From Pyrenochaeta sp. MPI-SDFR-AT-0127 (lineage: Eukaryota > Ascomycota > Dothideomycetes > Pleosporales > Cucurbitariaceae): DNA of 64,000 bases. Where the stretch lies: positions 1-64,000 of the forward strand of contig JAGTJM010000109.1 in assembly GCA_020747015.1 (NCBI GenBank), read 5' to 3'. Below the pieces are notes generated by a model that saw nothing but the letters and a program-made list of their open reading frames with translations, had not been told where the DNA came from and did not search any database. Shown here piece by piece: positions 12,751-23,795 of the stretch. The position numbers and the translations under genes were made by a program. Position 1 is the first letter of the stretch. Each line of letters starts with the position of its first letter.

Positions 12751-13177
12751 ACGTGTTCCACCAGAAAGTGGCCCACACCACTTCGTGGCCCACCCCAAAA
12801 ACCCACCAAAAATGGCCAAATCAGCATGTTGAGATCTTAACCACGGCTGTATATTATAGGTCTAGAGTTAGTATATAGTCTTTTTTCCCTACTTAGAGTA
12901 TTTTCTAGGAGTGTAGAATATATTAAGGTTATAGTTATCGAGATATTCACTTTTGGCCCCCAAATTTTGACTAAAACTCGAGATTGAGAGATTGACTATA
13001 GTCTACACACTTATACTCTAGAATTTACTTTCTAATAGTACTAGAAAGCTTTCTCTAAGACCTGGTCATATGAGAATCTAGCTGTGGCTGAGATCTCAAC
13101 ATGCTGATTTGGCCATTTTTGGTGGGTTTTTGGGGTGGGCCACGAAGTGGTGTGGGCCACTTTCTGGTGGAACACGT
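12751..13177. mobile_element. MITE with 87-bp perfect terminal inverted repeats
   Basis: A 427-bp palindromic element. Bases 12751-12837 are the exact reverse complement of 13091-13177, and weaker complementarity continues for about 18 bp further in. Both outer ends read ACGTGTTCCACC and both are flanked by a TA dinucleotide (12749-12750 and 13178-13179), as expected for TA target-site duplication by Tc1/mariner or pogo/Fot1 transposases. The centre (12838-13090) is AT-rich and noncoding. The pogo-type element at 47.3-49.1 kb also begins ACGTG and sits between TA dinucleotides, so a Fot1/pogo relative could be the driver, though the inner inverted-repeat sequences differ. Confidence 0.9.
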
Positions 13178-14042
13178 TATGCTTTTACTTGCGGATGCTA
13201 CTTATTATTTTTAAGCCCCACGGGCTTTTATATCGTTATAGAAGGTATAACGTGCGAAGCCTAGAAGAGATTAGGAAAAGGAATCCTTAATAAGGTTCGC
13301 GTGCTGTGATAAGAAGAATGAATTTGTATCTAATCAGGCAAAGCAGGCAGCACATTTGTGGAAGCTGCTCTCATAGCCTTCTTCTTTCCCGCACGCCGTA
13401 CACGCTAGATGTTCTGCTATAGTTCTAGGGAACTGACGCAACACTTAGGCAGAGATGTATTTACGCGATTTGAGACCAATGTACACCGAGAGGTGGCTCG
13501 CGACTCCCATGAATGGCTGTTGTAGCATCATCTTTGCTTTAGTGAAAGAGGGCCCATAACTAGAATTTTAATACAGAGTTTGACAGAGTATATCTCATGT
13601 GGTACCAATCTAGCAAATTCCCTAGACACCCTCTTGAAGTGTAAAATAGATACGGACTTGCAACTCTGTAACAAATGGGACTGATTTAGGCTGCGGTAGG
13701 TCGGGATCCTATGCAAAGTCGAGCGTTGAATATGTCGAGCGACTTACGGCCGCTGTTCTTTACAAGGTATCACTCATTGATTACTATCGGCGAAGATACG
13801 CAATGTTAAACAAGCGGCACAATGATTGCACCGGCCCGTTCTCCTTGGCCTCCGATCCTCCGCGTTGCGTAATCATATTCATAAGCGCGACTCTCAAAAT
13901 ATAGCTTGGCAACTTCAAAGCAGTATGCGCATGTTAGATAAATTGGGCAATACTTTGTTCCACGAACGCAAATTATTTACTACTACATCTGTCGCACAAG
14001 TACGGTCTCGTCTTATCTCCAAACTTTACACCCATTCACGCC
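13178..14042. other. Intergenic, no gene recognised
   Basis: Sequence between the MITE and the SDR gene. It holds only short unsupported frames and presumably the SDR promoter. Confidence 0.4.
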
Positions 14043-14960
14043 ATGGCTTTCTCACCAGACCGAGATATTCCTGATTTATCTGGGAAAGTCATTCTCGTCA
14101 CAGGTGGCAATAGCGGCCTTGGTAAAGAGTCAATCATCCAATTCGCAAAGCATAATCCACGTCATATTCTTATGGGAGCGCGTAGCCGATCCAGAGCAGA
14201 AGCAGCAATCTCCGATATTCGAGCGACAGTTTCTGGAACGAACATTACTTTCCTTGAAATCGACCTTTCATCATTCAAATCCATCAAGAAGGCTGCAGCT
14301 TTCGTGATCCAACAATATGATCGACTCGACATACTTCTCAACAATGCCGGGCTCATGGGGGTGGATCCTGCACTTACCGAGGATGGCTACGAGATTCAGT
14401 TCGGTTCAAATCATATGGGCCCTGCTCTCCTCACGAAACTTCTCTTGCCTCTTCTCGAGAAGACATCCAGGCTCTCCGGCAGTGATGTACGGATAGTCCA
14501 GCTTAGTTCTGATGCCTTTCAATTCGCACCGAAAGATGGAATCCTGTTTTCCCAGCTGAAATCGCCGTCGGAGGGGCTATCAGGGCGGGCTCGCTACGGT
14601 CAGTCAAAACTGGCAAACCTTTACTTCATCAAATGTTTGGCGACTCGATACCCATCCATCAAATGCGTAGCCATTCATCCCGGATTAGTTAAGACCGGAA
14701 TATCGGCCAACACCGAGAAAAGTTATGCTTACCTATCATGGTTGATTAACGTTGGGATAAGACTGTTGTTCGTAGATGTGCAGACTGGCGCACTCGGCCA
14801 AATATGGGCGTCGACTGGTCCAGCTAAGGAGATAGAAAGTGGTGCTTATTATAAGCCTTTGAAGAAAAGGCTTGGAGCAAACAAGGTAGCCGATAACCAT
14901 GAGCTAGCTGAAAAGCTCTGGGTCTGGACGGAGAAGGAACTCATTCAATATAGTGGTTGA
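14043..14960 (+). CDS. Short-chain dehydrogenase/reductase (retinol dehydrogenase-like)
   Basis: A complete intronless SDR of 305 residues. The dinucleotide-binding motif TGGNSGLG is at 20-27, NNAG at 100-103, the catalytic serine at 155/156 (QLSSD), and the Tyr-x-x-x-Lys pair at Tyr185-Lys189 (YGQSK). The layout fits the retinol dehydrogenase/WW-domain-oxidoreductase-like group, which is broad in fungi and reduces or oxidises carbonyl/alcohol groups with NADP(H). The ATG at 14043 lies in a CCATGG context and places the Rossmann motif at the usual distance. It is a plausible tailoring enzyme beside the monooxygenase, but could equally be a general detoxification reductase. Confidence 0.9.
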   Translation: MAFSPDRDIPDLSGKVILVTGGNSGLGKESIIQFAKHNPRHILMGARSRSRAEAAISDIRATVSGTNITFLEIDLSSFKSIKKAAAFVIQQYDRLDILLNNAGLMGVDPALTEDGYEIQFGSNHMGPALLTKLLLPLLEKTSRLSGSDVRIVQLSSDAFQFAPKDGILFSQLKSPSEGLSGRARYGQSKLANLYFIKCLATRYPSIKCVAIHPGLVKTGISANTEKSYAYLSWLINVGIRLLFVDVQTGALGQIWASTGPAKEIESGAYYKPLKKRLGANKVADNHELAEKLWVWTEKELIQYSG

Positions 14961-17893
14961 CAAGGCAAAAGAGTGCCTATCTGTACAACAGGTTTTGTTG
15001 GTCACTAGCATTGGTTTAATGGTGTCTAAGGGCGGAGGATAAGTTTGAACCAGTTTCATAAACTCTTATTTATGTAAGATACGTAGAAGGTTGTATGACT
15101 TGTGATCAGATTGTATTTGATTGTAACATTGCTCATTCAACCAATATTGTTGGAACTTATCTTGCAACTTTTTGGCGGAAGTTCCAAGTACATCCCACAG
15201 CTCTTCCGCTTCTGTAAGCCCTACGTTACCCATACTGAGGGCCCTACCTGAGGTTGACCTGCAGCGCAAAGAGCTCGTTTTTTCAACAGCTTTACGCATT
15301 CAAATTTCATTCCTTAGAGGTAGGATAATACTTTGCTCATCATCTCAATTAATCTTCTCCAGCGTTTTCAAACTCGGGGAATGTAAACTGGTTATGAGCA
15401 CTATACTATCGCTAATTATTTCGCATATTCAAAATTGTAATATCAAGTATTGGGTATGCAAACTGGAGACAGTCACCCAGGAATTCTTTCCTTGGTCGAA
15501 AAGATTACTTGCTCATTATTAACGTCGAAGTTCATGACACCCACACCCGCCCCTAATACGCGGGTTGGGGTATTAGTTAGAGAAATCCACTAAATGTTAT
15601 ATACTATATTATGCATTTCGGTTCTATTCGCGATTATCAAGCTGCTATTACAATCGTGGTCGAACTGCGGTATGGGCTTGCGTTTGCGAAGTAGTTTTCA
15701 TACGTGCTTTCAGCACCGTTGAGAGACCTCGCCAGCAGTTATTCATTATGTAGATAATGGAGCCACATCTGATATACTCAAATTGTGGACAGCCTCGAGA
15801 AAACCCTGTAAAGATGATCTGTAAATGCAACTTTGGTACACACTTCCAGTGAACAAACTTAGGTTAATTACTCCATTAAGGATAACTGGTGATCACTCTT
15901 TCACATCTGCGAATCTTAATTTCGAGAAATAGGTAGGTTTGATTTTATCAGTTTCTATTCGTTTAGGCCAAGGCTGATAGTAATTGAAAGCTACTCATGT
16001 ATAAGACTACTTAGGGTTACGCACCGTAAAGACTGTGGAAACGCGGACCACGTTTTGAAAGATTTCCTTTTGGCTTTCTGCTCCAGTTCCCACTTCACCT
16101 TGGTAGTACGATTGAGGAACTACCTCATGCGTGTTGAGCTTTGTCTCACATGTCGTGGAACTCGTTCCAAAGCTTGCGATTTGACACCCAAGTCTTGTAC
16201 AATTTGTTGAGCTATTAATTTGTGGAATATGCATACATCATGTCGAATATCTTCAAGTGTCATTACTAATCAAAGATTGATTGAGGTTTTAGCTGTGAAC
16301 AATTGGTTAGCCTAATTCTTCTCTTTGCATCGGCGTTGTTGGCGGTATACTCCGTGGTCAGCCTTCGCCCATTCGATATCGGTAGGTATCGACAATCTAC
16401 ACCACCAGGGACAAGACTGTTTCGCCTTCCGGCTGCTCAAAGACGAACTAATGTCTGGCTGCGAAGCGCATACTCAAAGGAAGCAGTAGTCAATTTCCTG
16501 CTCCCGGTGCTTTTCTCTTCGCTGCACCAATGGTGACCTGAGCGCACAGTTGTCATCAATCAAGTAAGTGGGGCTAACAACCTCAGATTGACTTGATTGA
16601 TTACCACATTTAGCCTAGCAGTTACTTGGATAGGTTTAACTCCTACCTATCTAGGTAAGCGCCTGAAGTCAAGGCTCAGATTGACTTGCTTGTTGCCCAC
16701 TCTGCCTGAGCGGAAACAGAGGTGTTGAACGTAATCTCAGCAAAACAGAAAACATCGCTCTCAGCTATTCAGGCTATTAATTCATGATAAGCAAGATGTA
16801 AAAGACCAACGTATCTAGGTCCAAGTCGGCCATAAAAGATTTCGGATCGTCGCTTCAACACACAACGACATTGTTTTGTTCTTCTTCCAAAGCCTGTTCA
16901 CAATGACGTCATGTCTAGTTTTGTATCTTGGTTCCACAAAGTGATGAGCAGGTTCGGATTGTGGAACCTAATTCCGAGCATGCTGTGGCCCGGTGGTGAT
17001 ACAAGTCCTCATCATACTCTGGGAGCTCAAGAGCGCGAACAGTTGAACGGATAGCGCAGTCTACTGCTTGGACGGAGCCGAGCGGAAGGCATTAAGGGAT
17101 CTCGTGGTTATATCAAGTTTTTTTATATGCTTGAAGTATTGCGACGATCTTAGGCGATTGTTGATTTGACTAACTGGTTTGGCTGACTCTACGCTCTGGG
17201 GGCTCTAGTTCGCCTAACCCATTGGAAAGACGGGTTTCTACCGGCGAACATTTTTTTCAATATCTTGATCTATGCTGTACATTTTCACTTCTCCGGTCAT
17301 TCAAACTGAAACTGCGTCGTCTTTGGATGAATCATGGGCGCGTGCAGCGGTGTATAAGTCTTTGTTACTATCAACAAGCACTGATCTAGATATACTTTGC
17401 TACGACCAAGACGGAGGAATAGAAGTCCCGCAACCGATTCCCAGGCATCGCATCGTGGACTGTGCGTTCATTGTTCAGTAATCACAGCCCACGCCAAAGG
17501 GGATTGTTCACTAATCACATTGAGACGTGCTGTAGTTTGAAGAACGTCAATCAGTCTCAACATTTAGTCTCTTGCCTACAAAATCCCGAGGCCATTATTG
17601 AGTTTCAAGTCTAAGCGCACTGAGAAAAGAGACTAGAAGGAAACTGGTCCGCCCATGTGCCTATTCGTCCGGGCTTTGTTTGCGGGCCTCGGACACTTAA
17701 ATTCACACGTTTTGCCCCTCACTGGTCAATTCAGTCCTACATATACCTTAGACCTCAATTCACACACCAACATAAAGATATTTATCACTTTTACTGATTC
17801 CCTGCTTGTTTTTTCGAATAATACAAGTGTTATACCACAGGACGCGAAGCCCCTCTTGCAATATACAATTAAACCCGGCCACCCAATAATAAT
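14961..17893. other. 2.9-kb intergenic region, no gene recognised
   Basis: I find only short frames (up to about 116 codons) without family motifs, signal peptides or convincing splice pairs. A GATTGACTTG motif occurs twice (near 16587 and 16679). Nothing here can be named; a short untranslated transcript cannot be excluded. Confidence 0.4.
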
Positions 17894-18976
17894 ATGAAAG
17901 GCCTAGTTATCAACCGTGGACTTCTCAATCGAACTGCCAATTTGGTCTCTGGCAAGTCGCTTGGAAAAGGCGTCATAGTCCAGGAAATTCCCAAGCCGAA
18001 CATCTCGGACAACGAGATTCTTGTCAAAGTACACGCAACAGCCCTAAACCCAATTGATTTCAAGTTCATTGATTTCATTGGGCCTTCAGGCAGTATTACT
18101 GGTTGCGACTTCGCTGGTGTGGTAGCCCAGGCTGGGAAAACTGCATCACAAACGTGGAAGGCCGGCGACAGGGTCGCTGGCTTTGTACAAGGCGGGATCA
18201 GTAAAGAATATGGGTCGTTCGCAGAGTATGTAAAAGCAGAGGAAGACCTTGTTTGGAGGATTCCTGGAGAATTGAGCGATGAGGATGCGTCCACATACGG
18301 CGTTTCAGCAGTTACAGCGATGCAGGCCCTCAATCTCCATCTTGACATTGCCTGGTTTGACGAAGTGGAAAAGGGTGAGAAGACCAGCCAAGGATCCACA
18401 GTCTTTATTTATGCAGGATCGAGTAGTGTGGGACTCATTGCTATTCAAATTGCCAAAAAGGCCGGTTGCACGGTGGTCACAACTGCATCGCCCCATTCTT
18501 TCGACCTCGTCAAGAGCTACGGCGCGGATAGCGTCTTCGACTACCGATCACCAAACGCAGTCCAAGAGATCACGAAAGAATATCCAGATATTACACAGGC
18601 GTTGGACTGCTTCTCAGCGGGCGAGTCAACTCAATTCTGTGCCCGGGTCCTCGAGAAGAAAGGCGGCAAAGTCATAACATTGCTTGATAGCAAGGCTAAA
18701 ACGCCTGGGGTCAAGGTTGAGATGATCATGTCTTTTCAAATGCTTGGACGAGCGTTCGCCTGGCTACCACCCATCGGCCCCAGATACCCGGTTTCTCCGC
18801 CAGCCCGCGAGGCGCTTACTCGCTTCTACGTGAATTTGCCCAGTTTCGTAAAGGAGCTCAAGGCGCCCCCTGTTACTGTACTTAATGGCGGACTTGATGG
18901 TGTCCTTGAAGGATTAGATAAGCTTCGAGCTGGGAAAGTCTCTGGGTCTAAACTTGTTGTCAAACACCCACATTGA
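17894..18976 (+). CDS. Zinc-independent MDR oxidoreductase, trans-enoyl-reductase-like
   Basis: A complete 360-residue medium-chain dehydrogenase/reductase without introns. It has the quinone-oxidoreductase-like N-terminal domain (GCDFAGVV at about 70-77, AGDRVAGFV at 90-98) and a Rossmann domain with AGSSSVGLIAIQIAK near 173-187, then GADSVFDYRS. The structural-zinc cysteines of classical alcohol dehydrogenases are absent. The pattern fits the fungal group that includes stand-alone trans-acting enoyl reductases of polyketide pathways, which reduce enoyl thioesters with NADPH. No polyketide synthase lies in this window, so the role is open; a general quinone reductase is the alternative. Start: the ATG at 17894 begins the usual KGLVIN strand. 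Confidence 0.88.
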   Translation: MKGLVINRGLLNRTANLVSGKSLGKGVIVQEIPKPNISDNEILVKVHATALNPIDFKFIDFIGPSGSITGCDFAGVVAQAGKTASQTWKAGDRVAGFVQGGISKEYGSFAEYVKAEEDLVWRIPGELSDEDASTYGVSAVTAMQALNLHLDIAWFDEVEKGEKTSQGSTVFIYAGSSSVGLIAIQIAKKAGCTVVTTASPHSFDLVKSYGADSVFDYRSPNAVQEITKEYPDITQALDCFSAGESTQFCARVLEKKGGKVITLLDSKAKTPGVKVEMIMSFQMLGRAFAWLPPIGPRYPVSPPAREALTRFYVNLPSFVKELKAPPVTVLNGGLDGVLEGLDKLRAGKVSGSKLVVKHPH

Positions 18977-19429
18977 TATCTAAAGTAAAATCTATATTTC
19001 ACCATTGCAATTCATATCTTGAGACACTATCTTCGTATTCTTTTGATACTATACATACTCCTCTTGATCTTTTCGAGCTTGGAAAGGATGGGTAGCACGG
19101 CTTCGAAAATGAATGAGATAGCGAAGAACAAGCTTATTAGTATACCTCCCTGCGAAGCGGAACGCCCTACGTAGTCAGAACATATTCGTGCTTTAGATTA
19201 CAGTAAATTAGATAATAAGGGGAAAGTCATAAATAGTCTTAGACATATAGTATCAATTACATCTCCCGACTGTTTACAATATAATCTAAACTCCTACGCA
19301 AGGTCGTGTGGAGCCCACAATTAGATCCAAATCTACCATGGGAGCTCGGAACCGTTTTGATCAAGGAATTTTCCATGCGTCTTCTCAATTGTAGCGCCGT
19401 CGATCTGTGAGACGACTTATAAGCTCTGG
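18977..19429. other. Convergent 3' intergenic region
   Basis: A 453-bp spacer between the 3' ends of the MDR gene and the minus-strand SDR gene. AT-rich; it probably contains both polyadenylation regions. No gene seen. Confidence 0.4.
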
Positions 19430-20287
19430 TCAATAAACAAGTGCACAATTGGAGGTACTGACTACATTCTTTATGCCCTCCGTACTCGTTTCCACAGAGA
19501 TAATATGATTAGTTAAATCAATTCCCTGTTCTTTAAGTCCGTCAAAGCCAACCTGCGCCATATCAGTGGCTACCATCCTAATCCAACATGAATTATTAGC
19601 AATGTGTGGAACTGAAGTGCAAAAGATTGGATCAGAGAATCGAAATATACGTACCCAGGATGCTGGGACCAAATCAGTACGCTCTCACTCTCGAGGGCCA
19701 GCCATTTAAACAAGAAATTCCCCAAAGCTTTGCTAGCCCCATATGCAGATAGCGGGACGATGTTGTACATGTTCGTCAGGCTACCGCCTGCGCTTGAGAT
19801 GTACACAAATTTGCCTTTGTCGTTTGATTTGGACGCCTTGAGTAACGGTAACACGGCCTTGAATAACTCAAATTGACCGAATGCATTTATATCGATGTAT
19901 TCCTGGATTTCAGAAACAGAGGCTTCTGTGAGCTGGCTGTTCAGCCCTGCTATTCCCGCGTTTGCGATAACGACGTCAAGGGTGTGGATGTTGTGTGTAG
20001 ATTTTAATGTTTCGATAGCCTGATGTATGGAATTCGAAGATGACACATCTAGCCCAATTACGATAAGGCTAGAGCTCGTCTCCCTTGGAATGTTTTCTAA
20101 GGACTTTGATGTAGCATCGGTTGGGTCGCGGACCGTGGCTATGACGACGGAATTGGGTGTTGCAAGGTACTTTGCTACGAGGCCCTTGCCGATTCCTAGT
20201 ACAATTTAAGCCCCTGTATCAGAACAAGAAGAAGATATATCTACCGCGATTGGCGCCAGTTATGAGAATTGTGGTGGTTGAAGGCAT
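19430..20287 (-). CDS. Short-chain dehydrogenase (carbonyl reductase, sniffer-like)
   Basis: The deduced protein has 243 residues in three exons: 20287-20245, 20195-19655 and 19577-19430, with introns of 49 and 77 nt. Intron 1 splits the cofactor motif, which becomes TGANRGIG (10-17) after splicing. Further motifs are ANAG (92-95), the catalytic serine at 148/149 (YISSAGG), YGASK (Tyr166, Lys170) and HPGMVATDMA across the second junction. The total is an exact frame and normal SDR length. Such enzymes reduce carbonyls with NADP(H). It is transcribed divergently from the Zn2Cys6 regulator at 20838 and convergently with the MDR gene, an arrangement common in small metabolic loci. The substrate is unknown. 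Confidence 0.87.
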
Positions 20288-20837
20288 GCTGGTGAAACGA
20301 GGAATCGCCTAATTCTTACTAGACTAAAGAAAGTTTTGCGTCCGGACTGCTGAAAGGATAAGTGAGGCAAGAGTAAGTAGCAAGATGTTTTTCGATTCGC
20401 AGAGCCCTTCACAGGTGTACAAATACTTTCGCAGACCACGACTTCGCCTCCAACAGTAATTCGTCCGCTGATGACATCGTCCGCAAGTTCCTGGATTGAT
20501 GTGGGTCAATCTCGATAGCGTGGGATCTTTCTTCCCACTATCAAGGGTCACACTGGAGTCCCTTCACTGGGCCTGCTAGAAGTTGCGGATTTGCGGAGTT
20601 TGAAATGCGAACCTAGCACATTGATCGCCCGGCCTGCGTTAGCTCCCGCGGTCCGCAGCAAGGGGTGGACACATTCGGTGCAAGTCCGCTAAGCGAGCGG
20701 AGTTTGCCCCTTGTCCGCCATGTTCCGCGACCATGGCACGCTACTCATTCGAAATGCTGCGTCAAGCCCGCGGACGATTGTCACGACAACCACATCTTTC
20801 ATACTCACGATGACACCGACAAGGCCACTGTGTCACA
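20288..20837. promoter_or_regulatory. Divergent promoter region with a CCG-N9-CGG site
   Basis: A 550-bp region between the divergent SDR and regulator genes. It contains an everted triplet pair CCG-N9-CGG (20686-20700), about 138 bp before the regulator's ATG, and further CCGCGG/TCCGC clusters at 20646-20655. Zn2Cys6 proteins commonly bind spaced CGG triplets, so autoregulation or co-regulation of both genes is possible. This is inference from motif and position only; such triplets are frequent by chance. Confidence 0.35.
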
Positions 20838-22106
20838 ATGTCTATGTCACTGTCACGCCAAAAGTCGTGTACTCCATGTGTCCGGTCCAAACGCAAGTGC
20901 GGCCAAGAGATACCCAGCTGCAGACGCTGCATCGTGAGGGGGATTGACTGCGAATACGTCGGTCGTTCCCTCAATCGGCTGCAGCGGAGTGCTAGAAGAA
21001 ACCAGGTGGAGGAAGATGCTATCGTAGAGCCCTCGGCGGAGTTGTACGCGGAGGGAACGCCTGGAAATTGGCAACTACAGCAAACCTGTTCTGCGCAACC
21101 AATGACCCTCCTCTCACCTACCACGGATGATGCATTTTTCAACTTTCCCAGTCACCCTTTCAATCTCAACTTGCCAAATATACCGGATGAGGAGCTCCTC
21201 CGATCTGGTGTCATCGACGATATCGTGGCTCAACAAAATCTAGGTGGGATTGTCCCACTTCCATCAGACGCAATTTTGCAACCTCGCGTCGAATTTGCGG
21301 CAAAACGGCTAGCAACAATTCCCAGAACGTTTGCTGAACAGGGTCATACAACGTTTATCCACCGCGTCTTATTCCAGGACAAGGCCTCTCCAGCGTTGCA
21401 GGATGCGTTGAGCGCATGTGCACTTTACTGCATGAAGAGTGAGCAGAACCAAACACTTGTTTTGCGGAACGTGGAGCACAAGACGCGAAAATTGATAGAT
21501 TGTACCAACCCACTTCACGCTTCCACCACCGACCTACTCGCCGCGACCCAAGCTTTGCTATTGTATCAGATCATCAGGCTGTTCGATGGGGATATCCGAC
21601 TCAGAGCTCAAGCGGAAGTGGACCAGTCTGTCCTCCTAGTATGGGTAGGATACATCAGGGAACGGAATTCTGCTGCTATGCCATCTCTCCTCGGCTTAAC
21701 GGACTTGCAGCTTGTTCCCAAGAACTCAAACGCAAATTGGCACCAGTGGTTGGTCAAGGAAAGCATTCGCCGCACCGCTATAACAGCCATCATGTTGGAT
21801 GGGACGTACAGCTTCTTGAAAGTTGGCCACGACACGGTCCCAGACTATCGACTCAGCTTTTCTGCACAAACGGCGCTTTGGAATACGCAATCGGAAGTTG
21901 GTTGGCGGAGAGCATACGCAGAGAAGGAGCACCTCGAAATCATTGTGACGCGCTGGGATGAAGTAATAGCTAAAGCAAAGCCAGACGATATGGAAGAGTT
22001 AGGAGTACTGGTAATGGCCATGCTGTGGGGTATAGAAGCGACCGAGGATTGGTTGGGCCAGCGGTATGCATGTCGATACGGCCTAGAGGGGCAAGTCACT
22101 GTTTGA
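20838..22106 (+). CDS. Zn2Cys6 transcription factor, pathway-type
   Basis: A 422-residue intronless regulator. The zinc cluster is at the extreme N-terminus with perfect spacing: Cys11, 14, 21, 28, 31 and 38 (CTPCVRSKRKC...CRRC...C), followed by a basic linker. The rest is helical, consistent with the ligand-responsive C-terminal part of pathway-specific regulators. A second Met two codons downstream could also be the start. The gene faces an SDR gene across a 550-bp promoter and lies near an MDR gene, another SDR gene and a monooxygenase gene, which suggests a local regulator of this metabolic stretch. Inducer and targets cannot be read from sequence. Confidence 0.87.
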   Translation: MSMSLSRQKSCTPCVRSKRKCGQEIPSCRRCIVRGIDCEYVGRSLNRLQRSARRNQVEEDAIVEPSAELYAEGTPGNWQLQQTCSAQPMTLLSPTTDDAFFNFPSHPFNLNLPNIPDEELLRSGVIDDIVAQQNLGGIVPLPSDAILQPRVEFAAKRLATIPRTFAEQGHTTFIHRVLFQDKASPALQDALSACALYCMKSEQNQTLVLRNVEHKTRKLIDCTNPLHASTTDLLAATQALLLYQIIRLFDGDIRLRAQAEVDQSVLLVWVGYIRERNSAAMPSLLGLTDLQLVPKNSNANWHQWLVKESIRRTAITAIMLDGTYSFLKVGHDTVPDYRLSFSAQTALWNTQSEVGWRRAYAEKEHLEIIVTRWDEVIAKAKPDDMEELGVLVMAMLWGIEATEDWLGQRYACRYGLEGQVTV

Positions 22107-23039
22107 CGTGATCGTTTCTACCGATGCTCCGACAGCCTCAATACTACGACAGATTAGAGCATGGTTAATGAGAAACTTGAGGACACAGATAGGTTTAACA
22201 AGACAGTTCATCATCTTCGTTGGCATTGGTTAATCTTGAGTTGACGAAATAACATATGTATTCTTCCATGTCTGCTAGTGGCGGGGCGCGCAAGTTTAAG
22301 GCCTTGAGCGACGAAACTACACAGTCTTGACTTTTCAAATTGTGCCACTGCTTGTAGGACATCAAACGCTGTCCTTGCTATTCATACAAGCGGTTCTTCA
22401 AAATAGCACATCGTCTCATTCTGGAGTAACTAGCGCCACAATGGCTGGATCTTAGGAATATCATCCTTATAATATCCATGAAGTAAAGAAGGCACATAGC
22501 TACGTGGGACTTTAACTCAATCTCTAACGTATACTACTTCTTCCTTTTTTTCCCCATAAGCAACGTACAATATTTACCAGACCTCTGTATCTTTTGGATT
22601 TCTACCCACTTGTTGTGGTGAGCACACCATGTAATCCTCGTAATTCTTTGATTTTTGGCCTTACTCCCCAATAAAGAAATCCGCAGACTCCAAGAGATAG
22701 TTGCGGACTTGTTCGACGATAGTTATCAATGGCTATATCTCCACGCCTCACGCAATCGAGTCGGACCGAATTCCACGTCTCTCCCAAACTCCGCAACGGC
22801 GCCGCGCTGTTTCCGTAACTCCATGCGTAAGCTTGAATCCGACAGCCGTACATATGGTTTTATGAGTTGAAGTTATATGTTAGAGCGAAGGAAAAGTATA
22901 AAAGGCAGTAAATGCTTCTTTGTCCCACCCAGCATCACTTGCATTCTTCATCACTACAGTTCAACATTCCGTACTCCACAAAAGTACTACCACCCATCTC
23001 CTGGAAGATAAATATACTCACAACATCTAGACAGATATC
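22107..23039. other. Intergenic, no gene recognised
   Basis: This region holds the 3' side of the regulator and the promoter of the small gene at 23040. A TATA-like stretch (AAGTATAAAAGG) lies near 22893-22904, about 140 bp before that gene's ATG. No other feature is supported. Confidence 0.4.
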
Positions 23040-23514
23040 ATGGCCGCCCAGCAACAATCTCTCGTCCAATGGGTCGAACAGATCAACGACACTCTATTCA
23101 TCCAGCCCGACAACGAGATTTCCGCCAAAGCAGTTGAAGACTTGGTCGATCCGAGTTTGATAACCAAGTACGGTGCTACCAAACAGTTTCAATGTAATAA
23201 TGTGCGAAAACATAGCTGACACTAGTCTACACTTTACCAGAATCAACCACAATGTCTACAATTACGAGCAGTTCAAAGGGGGCCTGCAATACGTCCGGAA
23301 TTCTACCACGGCGACCCAGGACGTGTTCAAGGTTCTGCTCCAATGGGAGAACCCGGAGAAACCGGACGGTGTGGTAGCTGTGCTTAGCGAATGGAGAGTA
23401 AAGGACAATGCAACGGGCAAGGAGACCAAGAAGGTCAATATCATTCTGTGGGAGGTTAAGTGGATTGACGGCAAGCGGAAGCTTACTGGGCAGACTGAAG
23501 TAGAGGCTGTGTAA
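23040..23514 (+). CDS. Small NTF2/SnoaL-fold-like protein
   Basis: The deduced protein has 133 residues in two exons (23040-23167 and 23241-23514), split by a 73-nt intron (GTACGG...ACCAG) that restores LITKINHNVYNY. The N-terminus is helical, and the C-terminal half has alternating strands (VFKVLLQW, GVVAVLSEWRV, VNIILWEVKW), as in the cone-shaped NTF2-like fold. There is no signal peptide, so it is probably cytoplasmic. In fungi such small proteins often carry unknown functions and sometimes act as cyclases or isomerases. The fold is inferred from length and strand pattern, not from a catalytic motif. A TATA-like box lies about 140 bp upstream. Confidence 0.65.
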
Positions 23515-23795
23515 GAATTAATCTCGAGAGTGTGGATTCAAGGAAGACTACAAGTTTCTGACTCAGCTCAATACGATCCTTTAGCGTCGCGCTTGAATCA
23601 TTGCGTGCATGTCAGCAAGAACAGCAACGTCTAGAAAAGTCACCCAATGTGAAATACGCCGAACATTATTCATTCCATTCTCTCGTGAGTCGTATACTAA
23701 GTATAAGTATTTAATTGGTATCATCCTATTGTAGTCCTTGCGCATCCTGCACTGTCGATGATCATGTGCTTACGTCGCGTTCATGAGGTTTTAGC

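Noticed and set aside
15172..15522. A 116-codon plus-strand frame in the large intergenic region
   Set aside because: No family features, no suitable start context and no continuation across plausible introns.
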